Assembly: GCA_033977485.1 (NCBI GenBank)
Contig: CM066987.1
Span: forward strand, 89,684,588-89,748,587
Source of the DNA: Hydrangea macrophylla
Taxonomy: Eukaryota; Streptophyta; Magnoliopsida; Cornales; Hydrangeaceae
Length of the DNA stretch: 64,000 nt
Reading direction: 5' to 3'
Within the stretch, counting starts at the first letter, position 1. Each line of letters begins with the position of its first letter. Positions 41,100 through 53,890 of the stretch are shown in pieces. A program made the translations under genes and the position numbers. The notes below the pieces were generated by a model. It was given only the letters and a program-made list of their open reading frames with translations. It was not told where the DNA came from and did no database searches.

Positions 41100-42724
41100 T
41101 GACACGACTAAATAGTTGTGCGCTCTTGTGCAACACCCAAGTGTAGGTGATCGTGCAAGTAATATTGGATAAGTCCAGGTCGATCCCACAGGGAAGAAAT
41201 AGGAAGGATATATACTAAGTTATAACCTAAAGAAAAAGAAAATAAGAATGAATGATTTGATGTGTACTAACAAATCCTAATTAATTAAATTAAACTAAAT
41301 AATAAACTAAAACTTATAGAAACATAATTAATTAAACAGATAAATTAAAGGTGTTGGAAACACGTGAATCCACATTAATCCTAACCATCTACCATGCATA
41401 TTCATTAATGCTCTATGGAGTACATCCCTTTTCAGTATTCCGTATTTTTCTAAAGATAAAGAATCAATAGCCCTTTCATGACCGGGACTACATCATCACA
41501 GTTGATTTAAAATACTTGGAAGACGGTTTAAAACAATGGTAATTACTTGCACTCTAAATGGTGTTAGCATTCAAAGTGGTTTTCAAAAGTCATTGAAGAA
41601 AATAGCCTTAAGGCTTTAAGTTCTAAAAACTGTTGTGACAAACTGAGCTTATTGGGACAATTTGATGACAGATTTCTAAAACAGAAAGTCATGGAATACT
41701 TAAAAGAATCATCTCAGGAATTAACATGTTCGATCGATCGAAGCGCTCTCGATCGATCGGACATCTTCATCCTTCAATCGATCGAAATGCCTTCGATCGC
41801 TTGACTGTGGCTCTGGTTCGATCGATCGAAATACCTTCGATCGATCGAGCCCAAGGTTTCTAAAGATTGCATGGCAGAGGTTGGGAATCAATGTTTCATC
41901 ACATATTCCCAATGTCTAAACTACAGAAACATAACAAAACTAGTGCAGAAGTAGTAAAACATAGCAATCATAATAACTAGATTAACAAACAATCAAATAA
42001 AGAAAAGGAACAGAAAAACCTGGAATAAATCTAAATATAACTTGTAATAAACTTGAAACAAACTTGAATCTTGAATCTACAATGGAAAAGGAGGAAGAAA
42101 ACATCAAACTAAACTAATCTACTCCTAAACTAACCCTAAAACTACCCTAAACTGATGTTCTGTGCGTTCTGGAGCGTCCTCCCTTCGTCTGGCGTCAAAA
42201 CGGCTTATATATAGGGTTCCCACAGAGTTTACGCAACTTTTGGGTGAATATAAAGTTCGATCGATCGATCTTAGTTCGATCGATCGAAGGTTCGATCGAT
42301 TGAACTCTTCTTCAATCGCTTGAACTCTATGATTTTGACAGCTCTGCGCACTGATGGGAGAATGGCCATAACTCTTCACTCAGACCTCGGATTGACCTCC
42401 CGTTTGTGGCCACGCGACCGTAACTCAAAGATCTACATTTTATATCTCTGGAAAAATCTTTCAAATCTGAAGTCTTCATTGTCAAAATTGGCGTTTTCTC
42501 AGCTGCTTCTGTTGTTCTATCCACCAGAATCACTTTTCTTTAACTTCACTTCATTGATTTGCATCCTAATACCTATAAAACAATGCAAAAACATATATTT
42601 AAACATTAACACAATAAAAAGAGCATTGTTATTAGAATGCACCTAAATGTAGGGACTTTGGGGATAAAGTATGCATAAAGAACCATATAATACACTATAA
42701 ATATGCACTTTTCACCTCGAATCA
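41100..42724 (-). repeat. 5' LTR of element H
   Basis: Same length as the 3' LTR with scattered single-base differences (for example GCGCTC for GCACTC near the end). Palindrome clusters at 41729-41850 and 42256-42323, TATA at about 42205-42213. Confidence 0.92.
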
Positions 42725-42729
42725 ATGGT

Positions 42730-43579
42730 CGAATAGATCATCTGTCCGAGGAGTTGGATACCTATTCTTGATCATTACCTTGTTCAACTTCCTATAGTCT
42801 ATATAAAGTCAAAGTGTTCCATCCTTCTTCTTCACCAACAGAACTAGTGCTCCCCAAGGTGACATACTCGGGCGAACAAATCCCAAATTTTCAAGTTCAT
42901 GAACTTGCTTCTTCAGTTCCAACATCTCATTTGGCGCCATCATATATGGTGTCTTAGATATCGGCAATGTGCCAGGTACTTGTTCCACACAAAGTCTATT
43001 TCTCTTTTCGGTGGAAGTCCTTTAATATCCTAGAGTACATCTTCAAAATCTTGTATGGTAGGAATCTGATCCATCGTGAGTTCCATACTCGTGCCCCCGA
43101 TTGTAACTAAACCACTTATTAGAAACATGTTGCTTGTTGCTAACATCAAAATCTGATCATTGGTCGTCCTAGTATTGGAAATACAATCGTCTTAGTAAGG
43201 CAGTCCATGTTGGCACCTTATTTAGTCAACCAATCCATCCCTAGGATAATTTCAAACTCTGACATTGACAGAACCAATAAGTCTGCTAGAAGATTTCTAT
43301 CCTCCAAGGTTAATGGACAATCTTTACATAATTTACCCAGCTTAACGGTCACTCCCAATGGTGACACAGCATTAAGTGCTGGCTCAAGTGTCTGGGGTTC
43401 TAAACCCAACTGACATATAATCTCAATAGCAATAAACGAACGTGCAACTCCAATATCGAATAAAGCTTTAACTGGACTATGAAAGAGTACAAGCATACAT
43501 TCCAATGGTACTATTATAGCATTCATCCTTATCTGATCTAGAGGTCCTTGTATTCCCTGAAATGATGCCCCCATAATAC
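42730..43579 (-). pseudogene. Element C: protease and RT N-terminal half, decayed
   Basis: On the minus strand the protease appears as MLVLFHSPVKALFDIGVARS, with the active site changed from DTG to DIG, then LCKDCPLTLEDRNL and SEFEIILGMDWL. It resembles the protease of E (60324-60608) very closely ([15 protein letters not shown]). The RT start follows with [17 protein letters not shown], a stop at GTL*LYIDYRKLN, and DDLFDH, where H interrupts it at 42724. Upstream, the frame meets the LTR of D at 43580. C and E are thus related but lie in opposite directions. Confidence 0.85.
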
Positions 43580-45098
43580 TGATCTTGTCAAAATCAAGAT
43601 AAAAAGTATACTCTACTTTAAAAGATTTGTAGTGTGGAAGTAGAGGTCGAACCCACAAAGATTGAAATACTAAAAAACTTTAATTTTAAAACCTAACCCT
43701 AGTTAATTAAGAAAACGGAATTTTGATTTTGATTTTTATTAAACTAAGAAACTAAGGAAATAAATCTGACCATGAAAGCGATTAAAAGTTATTTGAATAA
43801 ATATGTGTATTAAACCTAGGATTGCAAATCCACCACTAGCTTCATAATAAGGGTATCTATGCATTCAATTAGCTTATTATGTTGGAGGATAATGGGGAAT
43901 TGTAGCTACAAGCCCAATTCCTTCGTCAAGAAAATAACTATGATTCAAGCATCACCATAATTCATCTTCGGTTGGCACGAAGTGTCTCACACTAAACTAG
44001 GGTTACGGCACACTTCGTCTTCCCTAGGCATGAACTATTCAACTACTTGATATTATAATTCAAATAAGCACCATTACATGTAAATAATCCATACAAGCAC
44101 AAGAAATATAGATCATTGAGCACATCACATTCAAAATAGATCTATGACAAGAATAAACTTTAAAAGTAACGATTTAATCAATTGAAGTTCGATTTTATTA
44201 TAAAATATCCTCTGAATATGTAATCATCATCCATACATAATAAATCTAAAAGAAAAAACATAAATAACACCCTATTACTTGGCTAGGATTTAATTGAAAC
44301 CCTAGATAATAGTCTAAGCGACCATAGAATCGAAGATTGGCAAGAGGTTGATGGAGGAGGCCATGGGAATCTTTGGTCTTCTTCTTCTTCTTCTCCTTGC
44401 TTTTCCCTCTTCAACGGCTGGAGTTTTTGTTGTATATGGATGTTTATAATGTTGTGCAACCCCCAATTTTACTTAAAAGATGATATATATATATATATAT
44501 ATATATTTGGAGCAAGTTTTGGAACCTTTCCTAAACCTAATCGCACTAAAACTGCTTTATTTATGTTTCTAGACGTATTCAGCCAATTCCATTCGCACAG
44601 GGCTCTTCAATACATCAAAATACGCATTTTTGACTTTTTTGTACGGGTTGCTCATGCAGGACCCTCGTGCGCGATCCCAAAAATTGTGCGAGTGGGCCGC
44701 TCCAGGGAGATGCCATTTTTACAACTTTTTCCAGATTTTCTCAACTTTGTGCACCGATCGTAGAATTATGATAACTTTTGACTCGAACCTCGGATTAACT
44801 CCCCGTTTATGGCCACGCGTCCGTATCTCAAAGATCTACATTTTATATATCTAGAGAAAATTCTTAAATCCAAAGTCTTCATAGTCAAAAAATCCATTTT
44901 TTGAGATTGCTACTGCATTCAGCTGAGCCCATAATGACTTCCAAAGCCACTAATCATTGGATTTTAGTGCATTTTCAAGTTAAAACTCCAAAACCTACAA
45001 AATATAGAATACTTATTAAAAACAACTAATAACTACATGAAATGGGCTAACAAAGCGTATCTTCAGGACTATAAATGGGAACTAATCGTCGCCGATCA
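43580..45098 (-). repeat. 3' LTR of element D
   Basis: On the minus strand it starts TGATCGGCGACG and ends ...AAGATCA. It includes an (AT)n run at 44485-44504 and a short GC-rich stretch with CTCGTGCGCG and GAGTGGGCCGCTCC (44655-44705). Confidence 0.88.
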
Positions 45099-45140
45099 TA
45101 CCCCCAACCTACACTTTACTAGTCCTCGAGCAAAGAAAAA
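45099..45140 (-). other. 3' polypurine tract of D with upstream imperfect hairpin
   Basis: The minus strand reads CTTTGCTCGAGGACTAGTAAAG, then TGTAGGTTGGGGGTA, then the LTR start TGATCGG. Confidence 0.65.
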
Positions 45141-46855
45141 CATAAAATAAAATAACACTACTAATAAAAATTCTACTCCATTCTCGCATGGATCACGATT
45201 GCACTTGGCATGTGCAACAAGCCTTTTAAACCCCTAGGTGTCCATTGTCGGACGAGTGAACTCTCGTGAGGGTTCTCATCAATAAGTCACCCACAACCAT
45301 CTTTATTTCGTTGTATATTTAAAAGGTTTTATAAAAATGAAAAACATAGCATTCAAAATTACTTATCATAAAAAAATGATTTGAAATTGTATAACAAACA
45401 AAAAGAAACAGAATCAAACGTCTACCTACATTATAAAAAACAATCCCAAGCACATGCATCGTATAAATCAATAGAGTTTCTCATAAAATTGCACGTGTGT
45501 GATGTGGTAGTCAAATGAACACGTGCATGTTATAAACTTGGAATATAACTCAGATTACCATCCAACTATGCTTCGACAACAAATCTCACAGTGTTAATTA
45601 CACTCTCAAATGAAACACTCAAAAACATGTGTAATTTCTCTAATATATGGGAGCAAAGGAAATATGTTTTCCAAATAAGAAACGCTCACATATGACTCGT
45701 AAAAGACGCACAACACGAAAGGACAGTAGTCTCATGGATAGGACGCTAACAGTCAAGAAAAATTAATCGTTACCATGTTTTAATCCCCCACCAATCGTTT
45801 ATATATCCAAACCATGTTTTCTAGGATCAAATAGGACTTTTCAAAGGTTGTAACATGGCTCGCGCAATGAAAAATGATAGAAAGGATTCGTTAGATAGTT
45901 TTAGAATGGCATTGTAAGGCATGTTCAATTTCTTTCATTCATTCTTCTACCAACTTTCATCTTTTCATTCTCTTCTTTTAACATTTTATTTTTATTTCCT
46001 TCCTCTCTTTTTTCTTCTCTTCTTCTTTTTTTTCCTTTTCGTTGCTTTTGAAATGAATATTCATTGAATACCAAGGCAACTACCCCAAACATCATCTTGT
46101 TTTCTTCTTTTTCTCAATCGACAAATCGCCTTATCACCACTAAAAGTTTATCAATCTTTCAGTGGTAAACTCCATGTTGGCCAAATTGGAGTAAAAAAGA
46201 GATTTTGGTGATTAAAGAAAAAAGGCATTTTAACAGCTCAAAGGGGCGAACTAAGTAAATTTTTATCATTTATCTGGATAGGTCAAATGGTAAAAAGGGT
46301 GAAAAGCAAAGAGGGCCTAAAATCATGTTCTAGGGTGATATGGTTCTTCAATGTTTGGTGACAGAAGATTATTTAGCATGTAGCAAATATTTTAACTTGA
46401 CTATCAAACAAGACAAGAATAATGAGACTAAACAAAGAGTTAATGCGCTATTTCAATGAAATTCGACAAACACGAGATGTATTTATAGCCCTATAACACA
46501 AAAAGATAGGCTCAAAAGCTCACTGGGTCTAGTCTCCACACTATGTGTTATCTAGAGATTTGAATCATATTATAATTCACATCAAACATGCATCCATTTT
46601 ACTACGTGTAGTGCATAGCTTTGTGTGCAAATCTATGATATAAAACTACAATTCAAACGATACATAACCTAAAATGCCGCATCATGATTTTAGCAACTGT
46701 TTAGCCACATCTTCTCATGTTTATCATTCTATAACAGTCCAAGTTATATAACAAGAAGTATCGACTCAAGATTACAAAAATGTCAGTAACATCGTTTATT
46801 TAAGCACAAGTATCAAAATTTTTTAAAAAATTGGTGCATAATAATGTGCATGTGA
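45141..46855 (-). other. Non-coding 3' internal region of element D
   Basis: No credible gene. Collinear with the non-coding region of H (37243-38995) by shared blocks around 45180-45290 and a pyrimidine-rich stretch (45930-46040). Confidence 0.55.
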
Positions 46856-46861
46856 GTGCAT

Positions 46862-46898
46862 ACCCCCAAACCTAAACCTTTCATTGTCCCCAATGAAA
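46862..46898 (-). other. Internal hairpin plus polypurine tract of D (second PPT-like module)
   Basis: The minus strand reads TTTCATTG-ggga-CAATGAAA, then GGTTTAGGTTTGGGGGTATG. The stem differs from that of H (AACATTG/CAATGTT) in a compensated way. Confidence 0.65.
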
Positions 46899-47718
46899 CA
46901 ATAAAACGAAAAAAAAAAGAGAGTACATAAGGAAGGAATGATATTACCTCGATCTCAGCAATCACAAACTAGGTAAACGTATATGAATATGGTGATAAAG
47001 TTTAACTACTCCAAATGGAGCTACTAATTCACCTGCTAATACTCGACAAAAGAAAATAAACAAACAAAATAATAATAATATATGTAATGCAGACCACGAC
47101 GTGCTTGTTAAGAAACTAAACTAAAACTGAAAAACTTAACGAAAGTCAGAAAGAATAAGCATAACTGAACTATCAAAACAAAGAAAGACTCGATCTAAAA
47201 GGGTCCTAAGTAAGCAAATAGAAAAGATAAAACAACAGACTAGATTTGGGAAAAAGTAGGTAAGATAACAGAGAACTATTGCTTCCGCGAGTCCCTCCGC
47301 GAGGTAGATCTGAGGCTGCTATTAAGTTTCACAAAGAAAATTTTCTAAGGCAAAGACCATGCGAGCGGGCCGCTTGGGTGAATACCCTCATGCGCGCAAC
47401 TTTAGGTGTGACCTGAGTCTGAGGGCAAGAATAAAAAGTTTGAAAAAAAATATTCCGAAGGTAAAATCTTGCGCGCAAAATGTCGCGCGAGCGGGCCACG
47501 TGCGCGACATATTTTTTTTTTTCTTTTCTCTCTTAGTTTAATGTAAATAAGTTCAAAATAAATTGATCTCGACCCCCAAACCTGTCCAGAACGACCAAAA
47601 CTGACTCAAAATGACCCAAAAAGTGTGCAAAAATGAGAAAACAGAATGATAAAGCTTGGGTTGCCTACCAAGAAGCGCTATCTTTCAAGTCTTCAGCTAG
47701 ACCATTCTAGATCAAGAC
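46899..47718 (-). other. Region of D between protease and internal PPT; RT and integrase missing
   Basis: About 800 bases with no coding signal where RT would be expected. A GC-rich patch (47285-47515) has GCGAGCGGGCCGCTTG and GTCGCGCGAGCGGGCC, resembling the islands in A1 and B. Confidence 0.6.
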
Positions 47719-48360
47719 TTATGGAGGCTGTAACTCAGACTTTGTACCCTTGAAGGCATTAGGGAGACTCTGGTGGAAAATAGAAATAATGTCATTATTC
47801 GTTAACTCGATCGTTGGTTCTCCTTGATCATGTTCATATTGATTTCTCACCTTCCGAGTAAATTCATCATTAGGATTCGGGTTATTAGAATTTTTCTGCT
47901 CAATGTGCATAATCTCTTTCCCTTTATTCCTGTTTATTATGTTATTGGATCCATTAACCTGTCTAACCTCACTCTTCACCACACATTGGTAATCATCATC
48001 ATTAGGAGGTTGATCAATAGCGTTAAAAATATTTAATTTTATGTTCATGTTCCCAAATGACACTTTCATCACCCCCGTTTGACAGTTGACACGTGCATTG
48101 GTCATGGTTAAGAATGGATGACCAAGAATGACAGGAGTGTGTCTCCTAGCATCTAGCACCGGTTCAGTGTCAAGGACCATAAAATCGACAGGATAATAAC
48201 ATTTATCAACTTTAACAAGGACATCTTTGACGATTCCCCTAGGGATTTTGATAGAACGATCCACTAATTGTATGGTAGTGGTCGTGGTCTTAAGTTCACC
48301 TAGACCTAGTTGTTTATAAATCGTGTATAGAAAGAGATTCACACTTGCTCCTAAGTCAAA
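47719..48360 (-). pseudogene. Aspartic protease of element D (Athila/Tat type)
   Basis: The frame contains DLGASVNLFLYTIYKQLGLG at its start. DLGAS is the form of the protease active site usual in Athila/Tat elements. DRSIKIPRGIVKDVLVKVDK, FPVDF-like YPVDFMVLDTE and VILGHPFLTMTNARVN follow. The open stretch from 48342 is 207 codons and ends with a hydrophilic tail (EFTRKVRNQYEHDQGEPTIEL, SLPNAFKGTKSELQ), after which no RT follows. The active-site codons lie just upstream of 48342 in the same frame, preceded by a stop. Confidence 0.8.
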
Positions 48361-48454
48361 GGAGAGCCCAATGAATCATAGTGTCACCGATGACACATGA
48401 AATTGTTGGTGCTCCGGTATCTTTATATTTTGGAGGAATGTTGGAAAATTAAAT

Positions 48455-50375
48455 TTACTTTTTCGGTAAGGAAGACCTTTTTCGAAATATGATTGCGCAA
48501 CTTGTGCTTTTGAGTGCATAGGTCTTTAAGACATTTAGCATAATCAGGAATTTGTTTAATAGCATTGTGGAATAGAATATTGATTTTAACTTGTTTAAAT
48601 ACCTCGAGTATATCTTCAGTTTTTTACCCTTTCTTTGAAAAATGTGACAGTTCCTCAATGTTTAGTGGGAAAGGCAGTTTTGGAACATGATTAGTTGAGA
48701 TCGGTTCATCTTCTTTCTTAATTTGACTTGTGTCCTCACCTTTCTCTTGATTCGAATTAATGTTTACATCTCTCCTACTCTCCCTCAGAATCTTAGCAAC
48801 TTCTTCTTCTCAAGTAGTCGTCCTAGTTGAAATAGAATTCACTTGCTCACTCGTTCTACCCTCGGTCAAACAGTTTAGTGTATTAGCTATTTGTCCCACT
48901 AAGGACTCCAACTTTGCAATGGACTGTATGTAAGAATGTACCAACTGGATCACTGAACAAAAACTTTCAAGTGAGGCCCACTTTCTCCTCAAATGCATTA
49001 TTACATGGTGGTGGAGGAGGCAGAGGGTTGGGTTGTGTATATTGATATTATTGAGACCGATGATGCCATGCATTGGGAAAGTTAGTTTCAATTTGAGGTC
49101 TTTGGGAGGAATATGAACCCTCATTATTTTGAGATCGCCACCCAACAATTGGGTGACTTCTCCATGGCGCATCGTAATTATTTCCCTAAGGGTTATGAGC
49201 ATTTCGTGGGATTTGTTGAATAGAGTTAATGTGTTGCTTGACAAACTCCAGGAATTGAGAAGCAGAAGGACATGCAAAGATATTATGAAAAGGTTCAGAA
49301 CATAATGCACATACTTTAGAAGGAGGTAGACTGGACATATGGCCCATCCTCATGAGTTGGTCAAGTTTTCTAGATAGTTCTTGTATTTAGATTGAATGAC
49401 TTGACTCAAAACGCTCCTCTCGCTTGGGTTTAGGTGGAAAACACCCATCCGGACGAACGAACAGACACGGCTTGGTGCATGGAGATTTCGCTTAATGTTT
49501 TAAAAAATTTCCAGGCCTCGTCAGTGCTTTTGTGAAGATATGTTCCAGCACAAACAACATCGACTGTGTTACGGATAGAGGGAATAAGTCCCACGTAAAA
49601 GATTTACACCAATTGCTACTTAGGGATAGGATGATGAGGGAAAGAGTGTAAAAGTTCTTTAAACTGTTCCCACGTATCATAAATTGTTTTACCATCTTGC
49701 ATCATGAAATTCATTATAGATTTTCGAATTTGATTAGTTTGGGTGATAGGAAAAAACTTTTGTAAGAACGCAGTGTGCAACCCTTCCCATGTTTTGATAG
49801 TGCTTGGCTCAAGAGATTGGAACCAATACTTAGCTTTATCTTTTAGAAAAAATGGGAAAAGGCTCAATTTTAACTCATCATCGGTTAAGTATTGTATTTT
49901 CAAGGTCGCACAAATATCTTGAAATTCTCCTAAATGGTGATATGGGTCCTCTTTAACAAGACCATAGAATGAAGGGAGTAGCGTGATATATGGTAGATGA
50001 TTTTATCTCAAAGTGAGATGTCGTCACCTCCGGTAACTCTATGCCTGATGGTGGTGTGTAGGCCGTAGGAGTGAAATGGTCTTTTAGCGGAAGAGGTTGA
50101 GGGATATTAGGGTTATTTACATTATTTCCATTGTTCCCATTGTTTCCAATGTCGGCCATTGGAATAGGTTGGATGTTAATAGTTTGAGTTTTTATTAAAT
50201 ATTTAAGTGTGCTTTGAATATTGTCCTGAAATAATGACGATGGTTTCGGAGTTGATTCATCATCTAGCAACCGAGCTCTAGAAGCTTGGGTTGATGACCT
50301 AAGAACTCTTAGGGTACGTTCAAGTTCATGGTCGAAAGAATGTAAAGCGGGTTTACTCGAACGCGTACCAAACAT
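48455..50375 (-). pseudogene. Gag of element D, frameshifted
   Basis: The N-terminus at 50375 (MFGTRSSKPALHSFDHELER) includes an Asn/Gly repeat (GNNGNNGNN). The capsid region is in another frame (49616-49903): KIQYLTDDELKLSLFPFFLK, KDKAKYWFQSLEP, FLQKFFPITQTNQIRKSIMNF, WEQFKELLHSFPHHPIPK. These are typical of Athila/Tat gag. Later pieces at 49492-49695, 48810-49310 (with SIAKLESLVGQIANTLNCLTEG, the usual gag end) and 48455-48658 lie in shifting frames. No intact zinc knuckle is seen; a SKLFDQLMRMGH-like Cys-rich stretch at about 49270-49330 is broken. Confidence 0.8.
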
Positions 50376-50852
50376 AAACTAAAGAAACTGATACTACGAT
50401 AATGATTGACTCAACTAAATAAGAGAATAAACTACGCAAATACTCAAACAGGCACACAACACTACTATGATGCATGCAATTATCCTCTTATGCAATGATT
50501 CATATCAAAGTCCAATGCCCTAGGTTTCCTAGCTAATGCACGTGTAAATCACCCCTAAACTAATGCAAATAGTGCGTCTCAGCGCCCTGACTTACAGTGG
50601 TTTGAAGTGAATTTTAAAGGAAGCGATTTACTTGAATTTTTACTACTTTTTTTTAATTGATTTGCGTAAGCTCCTTGATGTGCTAAGCTCTTTCACTCTG
50701 AAATGCTAGAATTTGATGACTCGAGAAACTACAAAACAAAAGGAAAAGTTAGTGACTCAAAGCAAAAACAAAAACTAAGAAAAAGAAAACCTAATCTAAT
50801 ATTTATGAATTAACTAAACTAAGATTCTAAAACTAAAGATCGTAATTTGCAA

Positions 50853-50870
50853 TCCCCGGCAACGGCGCCA
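50853..50870 (-). other. Primer-binding site of element D (tRNA-Asp)
   Basis: The minus strand reads TGGCGCCGTTGCCGGGGA, identical to that of H, 5 bases inside the LTR at 50876. Confidence 0.9.
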
Positions 50871-50875
50871 AAATT

Positions 50876-52060
50876 TGATGTTATCCAAAAAAAGATAAAA
50901 AGTATACTCTACTTTAAAAGATTTGTAGTGTGGAAGTAGAGGTCGAATCCACAGAGATTCAAATACTAAAACACTTTAATTTTAAAACCTAACCCTATTT
51001 AATTAGGAAAATGGAATTTTGATTTTGATTTTTATTTAAACTAAGAAACTAAGGAAATAAATCTAACTATGAAAGCGATTAAAGGTTGTTTGAATAAATA
51101 TGTGTATTAAACCTAGGATTGCGAATCCACCACTAGCTTCATAATAAGGGTATCAATGCATTCAATTAGCTTATTACATTGGATGATAATGGGGAATTGT
51201 AGCTACAAGTCCAATTCCTCTGTCAAGAAAATAACTACGATTCAAGCATCAACATAATTCATCTTCGGTTGGCATGAAGTGTCTCACACTACACTAGGGT
51301 TGTTGCACACTCCGTCTTCCCTAGGCATGAACTGTTCGACTACTTGATATCATAATTCAAATAAGCACCATTACATGTAAATAATCCATACAAGTACAGC
51401 AACTATAGATCATTGAGCACATCACATTCAAAATAGATCTAAGACAAGAATAAACTTTAAAAGTAACGATTTAATCAATAGAAGTTCAATTTTATTATAA
51501 AATATCCTCTGAACATGTAATCATCATCCATAAATAAATCTAAAAGAAAAAACATAAATAACACCCTATTACTTGACTAGGGTTTCATTGAAAGCGTAGA
51601 TATCAGTCTAAGCGGCCATAGAATCGAAGATTGGCAAGAGGTTGATGGAGGAGGCCATGGGAATCCTTGGTCTTCTTCTTCTTCTCCTTGCTTCTCCCTC
51701 TTCAATGGATGGAGTTTTTTTGTATATGGATGTGTATAATGTTATGTAATCCCCAATTTTACTTAAAAGATGATATATATATATATATTTGGAGCAAGTT
51801 TTGGAAGCTTTCCTAAACCTAATCACACTAAAACTGCTTTATTTATGTTTCTGGACGTATTCAACCAATTCCATTTGCACAGGGCTCTTCAGTACATCGA
51901 ACTATGCATTTTTGAAATTTTTTTTTGTATAGGACGTTCACGCAGGCCGCTCGCGCGCGATCCCCAAAATTGTGCAACGAGCCGCTCCTACGAGATGCCA
52001 TTTTTACAACTTTTTCTAGATTTTCTCAACTTTACGCACCGATCGTAGAATTGTGATAAC
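50876..52060 (-). repeat. 5' LTR of element D, truncated by insertion of E
   Basis: Collinear with 43580-44775 with scattered differences. It contains the GC-rich stretch CGCAGGCCGCTCGCGCGCGATCC (about 51940-51962), which in the 3' LTR has partly decayed. Confidence 0.85.
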
Positions 52061-52152
52061 TGTAATTCCCTGTATTTTGATATATAATAAGACCTGGTAT
52101 TTTATTTCTATACTTATATAACCTTTCCTTTCTTTTTGGTGAAATTTGGTTA

Positions 52153-52345
52153 CCAATCGATTGCCTTGTTTCCCAATCGATTGCCATTTTTTGAATACCA
52201 ATCGATTGACATGTTTCCCAGACGATTGCCATCCCAATGACCTGAATTTATTACGTGGCAACATACCAATCGATTGCCATCTATTCCAATCGATTGCCTT
52301 CAAATGTCTGTTACCAATCGATTGCCATCATTACCAATCGATTGG
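52153..52345 (+). promoter_or_regulatory. CAATCGATTG palindrome cluster I upstream of TATA (E LTR)
   Basis: Seven copies, one as CAGACGATTG, lie in about 190 bases, ending 62 bases before the TATA box. Confidence 0.7.
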
Positions 52346-52406
52346 CATAAGCAGTGACAAGTTTTCTTCTTTGCCTCGTGGTTTGACACAAGGCACTCTC
52401 ATTTTC

Positions 52407-52419
52407 TATATATATATAT
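52407..52419 (+). promoter_or_regulatory. TATA box of E LTR
   Basis: CTATATATATATATG, followed by a CT- then GA-rich leader. Confidence 0.55.
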
Positions 52420-52728
52420 GTATCTCTTTCAGGCCTTAGGTCTATTTGGTTGGTTTTTGGTTGAGAGAGAGAGAGAGTTATTATATTTATACACATATAT
52501 ATATATATTGATACACCCACACACACCTTGCCTTGGGTAGAGGAAGAAGAGAAGAAGGAGAAACAGAAAAAGAAGGAAGAAAAGAGAAGAAGAAGAGAGA
52601 CAGAGGAGACAGAGAGAGGCAGAGAGAGGCAGAGACAGAGCAAGAGGAGGAAAGAGAGAGAGAGAGAGAGACAGAAAGAGAGAAAGCTTAGAGATTTCAA
52701 GCTTACACACTCCCCAAACATACCCTTA

Positions 52729-52744
52729 GTGAGTTACAACTCAC
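52729..52744 (+). promoter_or_regulatory. GTGAGTT/AACTCAC hairpin, candidate leader-intron donor (E LTR)
   Basis: CCCTTA|GTGAGTTACAACTCAC has a perfect 7-base stem with a 2-base apex. With the acceptor at 55844-55845 it would define a 3.1-kb intron. Confidence 0.45.
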
Positions 52745-52863
52745 TTGGTCTTTTTATATTGATGTTTTACAAGTTTTTATGAGGATTGGTTGTATCTAAT
52801 ACGTCCCTATGAAATTTATACATTTTGTTTTTGTAATCTACTAGAGAAAACAAAGTGGCCCTT

Positions 52864-53050
52864 GATTGGCATTATTCCCAATCAATTACCATTAGTCTGG
52901 TTCCAATCGATTGAATATATTTCCAATTGATTGCCATTAGATGTGACCCAATGGATTGCCCAAGTTAGCAATCAATTATCTTTATTTTGGATCCAATCGA
53001 TTGTCAGTTTCCTCAATCAATTGTTATGATTTATTTCCCAATCGATTGGT
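52864..53050 (+). repeat. Decayed palindrome cluster II (E LTR)
   Basis: Eight or nine units. About half have TG or CA in place of the central CG (CAATTGATTG, CAATCAATTA), as in the older fragment at 7684-7832. Confidence 0.75.
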
Positions 53051-53369
53051 ATTGGTAGAACATGGATTCATTTGCCTATTTATTATATTAAGGGTTCGAT
53101 TGTTCGATTCTTTATTCAAACTTCCGTTATGCGATTTTGGGTTAGATAGGGGTAATGTAACACCAAAGAATAAAGGAAATTTTGATAAATGGAAGAATAT
53201 GACTACGTGGGTAACATTTGATTCGTTTATGAGTTTGATATCCATGTCTTGTAATCTGAGTTGTCAGGCCACATTGGGAATTGTCATGTGTCGATATTAG
53301 AACTAACTTAGGTAGGTTTGATAAGTTCTGGGAATGGTACGTGGACGGGCGTTTGGTCATGATATGTTC

Positions 53370-53680
53370 TTAAAAGCTGGTGAACTAATAAATGTTCTTA
53401 AAAGGTGGTGAGCTGGACCAAGTAGTCCTAGGATAAATAAGAGGATTCATGATATGCTCTTAAAAGCCGGTGAACTGATAAATGTTCTTAAAAAGGCGGT
53501 GAGCTGGGATGTATTGATAGATGACGTTGAGTCATGGCAATAGATGATATGCATTGTTCGAAACGTTATGTCCCTGAATTGTGGTGAGCAGGATATATGT
53601 TCTTAAAAGCTAGGGACGTACTGACGTAGAGTCCATGACATGCGATGAGCAGGATACATTGCTCTTAAAAGCGATGGACA
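53370..53680 (+). repeat. TGTTCTTAAAAGC-type repeats in E LTR
   Basis: Diverged units of TGTTCTTAAAAGCTGGTGAACT recur about six times. This is the same relative position as the unrelated repeats in A1, B and G. Confidence 0.65.
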
Positions 53681-53890
53681 GAATAAGGGTATATCCCTAG
53701 AGTTAAATGATTGAGTCTGTTCCATTCAGTCAGAATATGTTGAATTCCGGTCTTCGGATAACAAGACGACAAGGGTTGGTTAACGACGTTGAATAAAGGA
53801 GGAATATATCATTATAGTAGAACTTATCTCATGTCTTCATAAACTTGTTATTGCTTCAGATAACTGGTACCTTGTTAGTTTATACTGATT

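Larger units (their letters stand above)
35577..42724 (-). mobile_element. Element H: complete non-autonomous LTR element, tRNA-Asp primed, with one ORF of unknown function
   Basis: Two LTRs of 1625 bases each (35577-37201 and 41100-42724) with TG...CA ends enclose 3.9 kb. Target duplication ATGGT is on both sides (35572-35576 and 42725-42729), and removing H rejoins the RT of C. The minus-strand PBS (41076-41093) fits tRNA-Asp, as in the Athila/Tat group of gypsy elements. The only large frame is a 578-codon ORF. No protease, RT or integrase is present. LTR differences are few, so insertion was recent. Confidence 0.92.
43580..52060 (-). mobile_element. Element D: non-autonomous Athila/Tat-like retrotransposon (gag-protease only), 5' LTR cut by E
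   Basis: LTR 43580-45098 and the partial LTR 50876-52060 flank a minus-strand internal region with tRNA-Asp PBS, gag and protease. RT, RNase H and integrase are missing. The 5' LTR stops at GATAAC (52060), matching position 44775 in the 3' LTR, so about 323 bases lie beyond E, outside the window. The left flank is AATAC in the protease of C. Confidence 0.88.

Noticed and set aside
44485..44504. AT-repeat as a replication origin or regulatory site
   Set aside because: A simple (AT)n microsatellite in the D LTR; its length differs in the other LTR (51774-51788).
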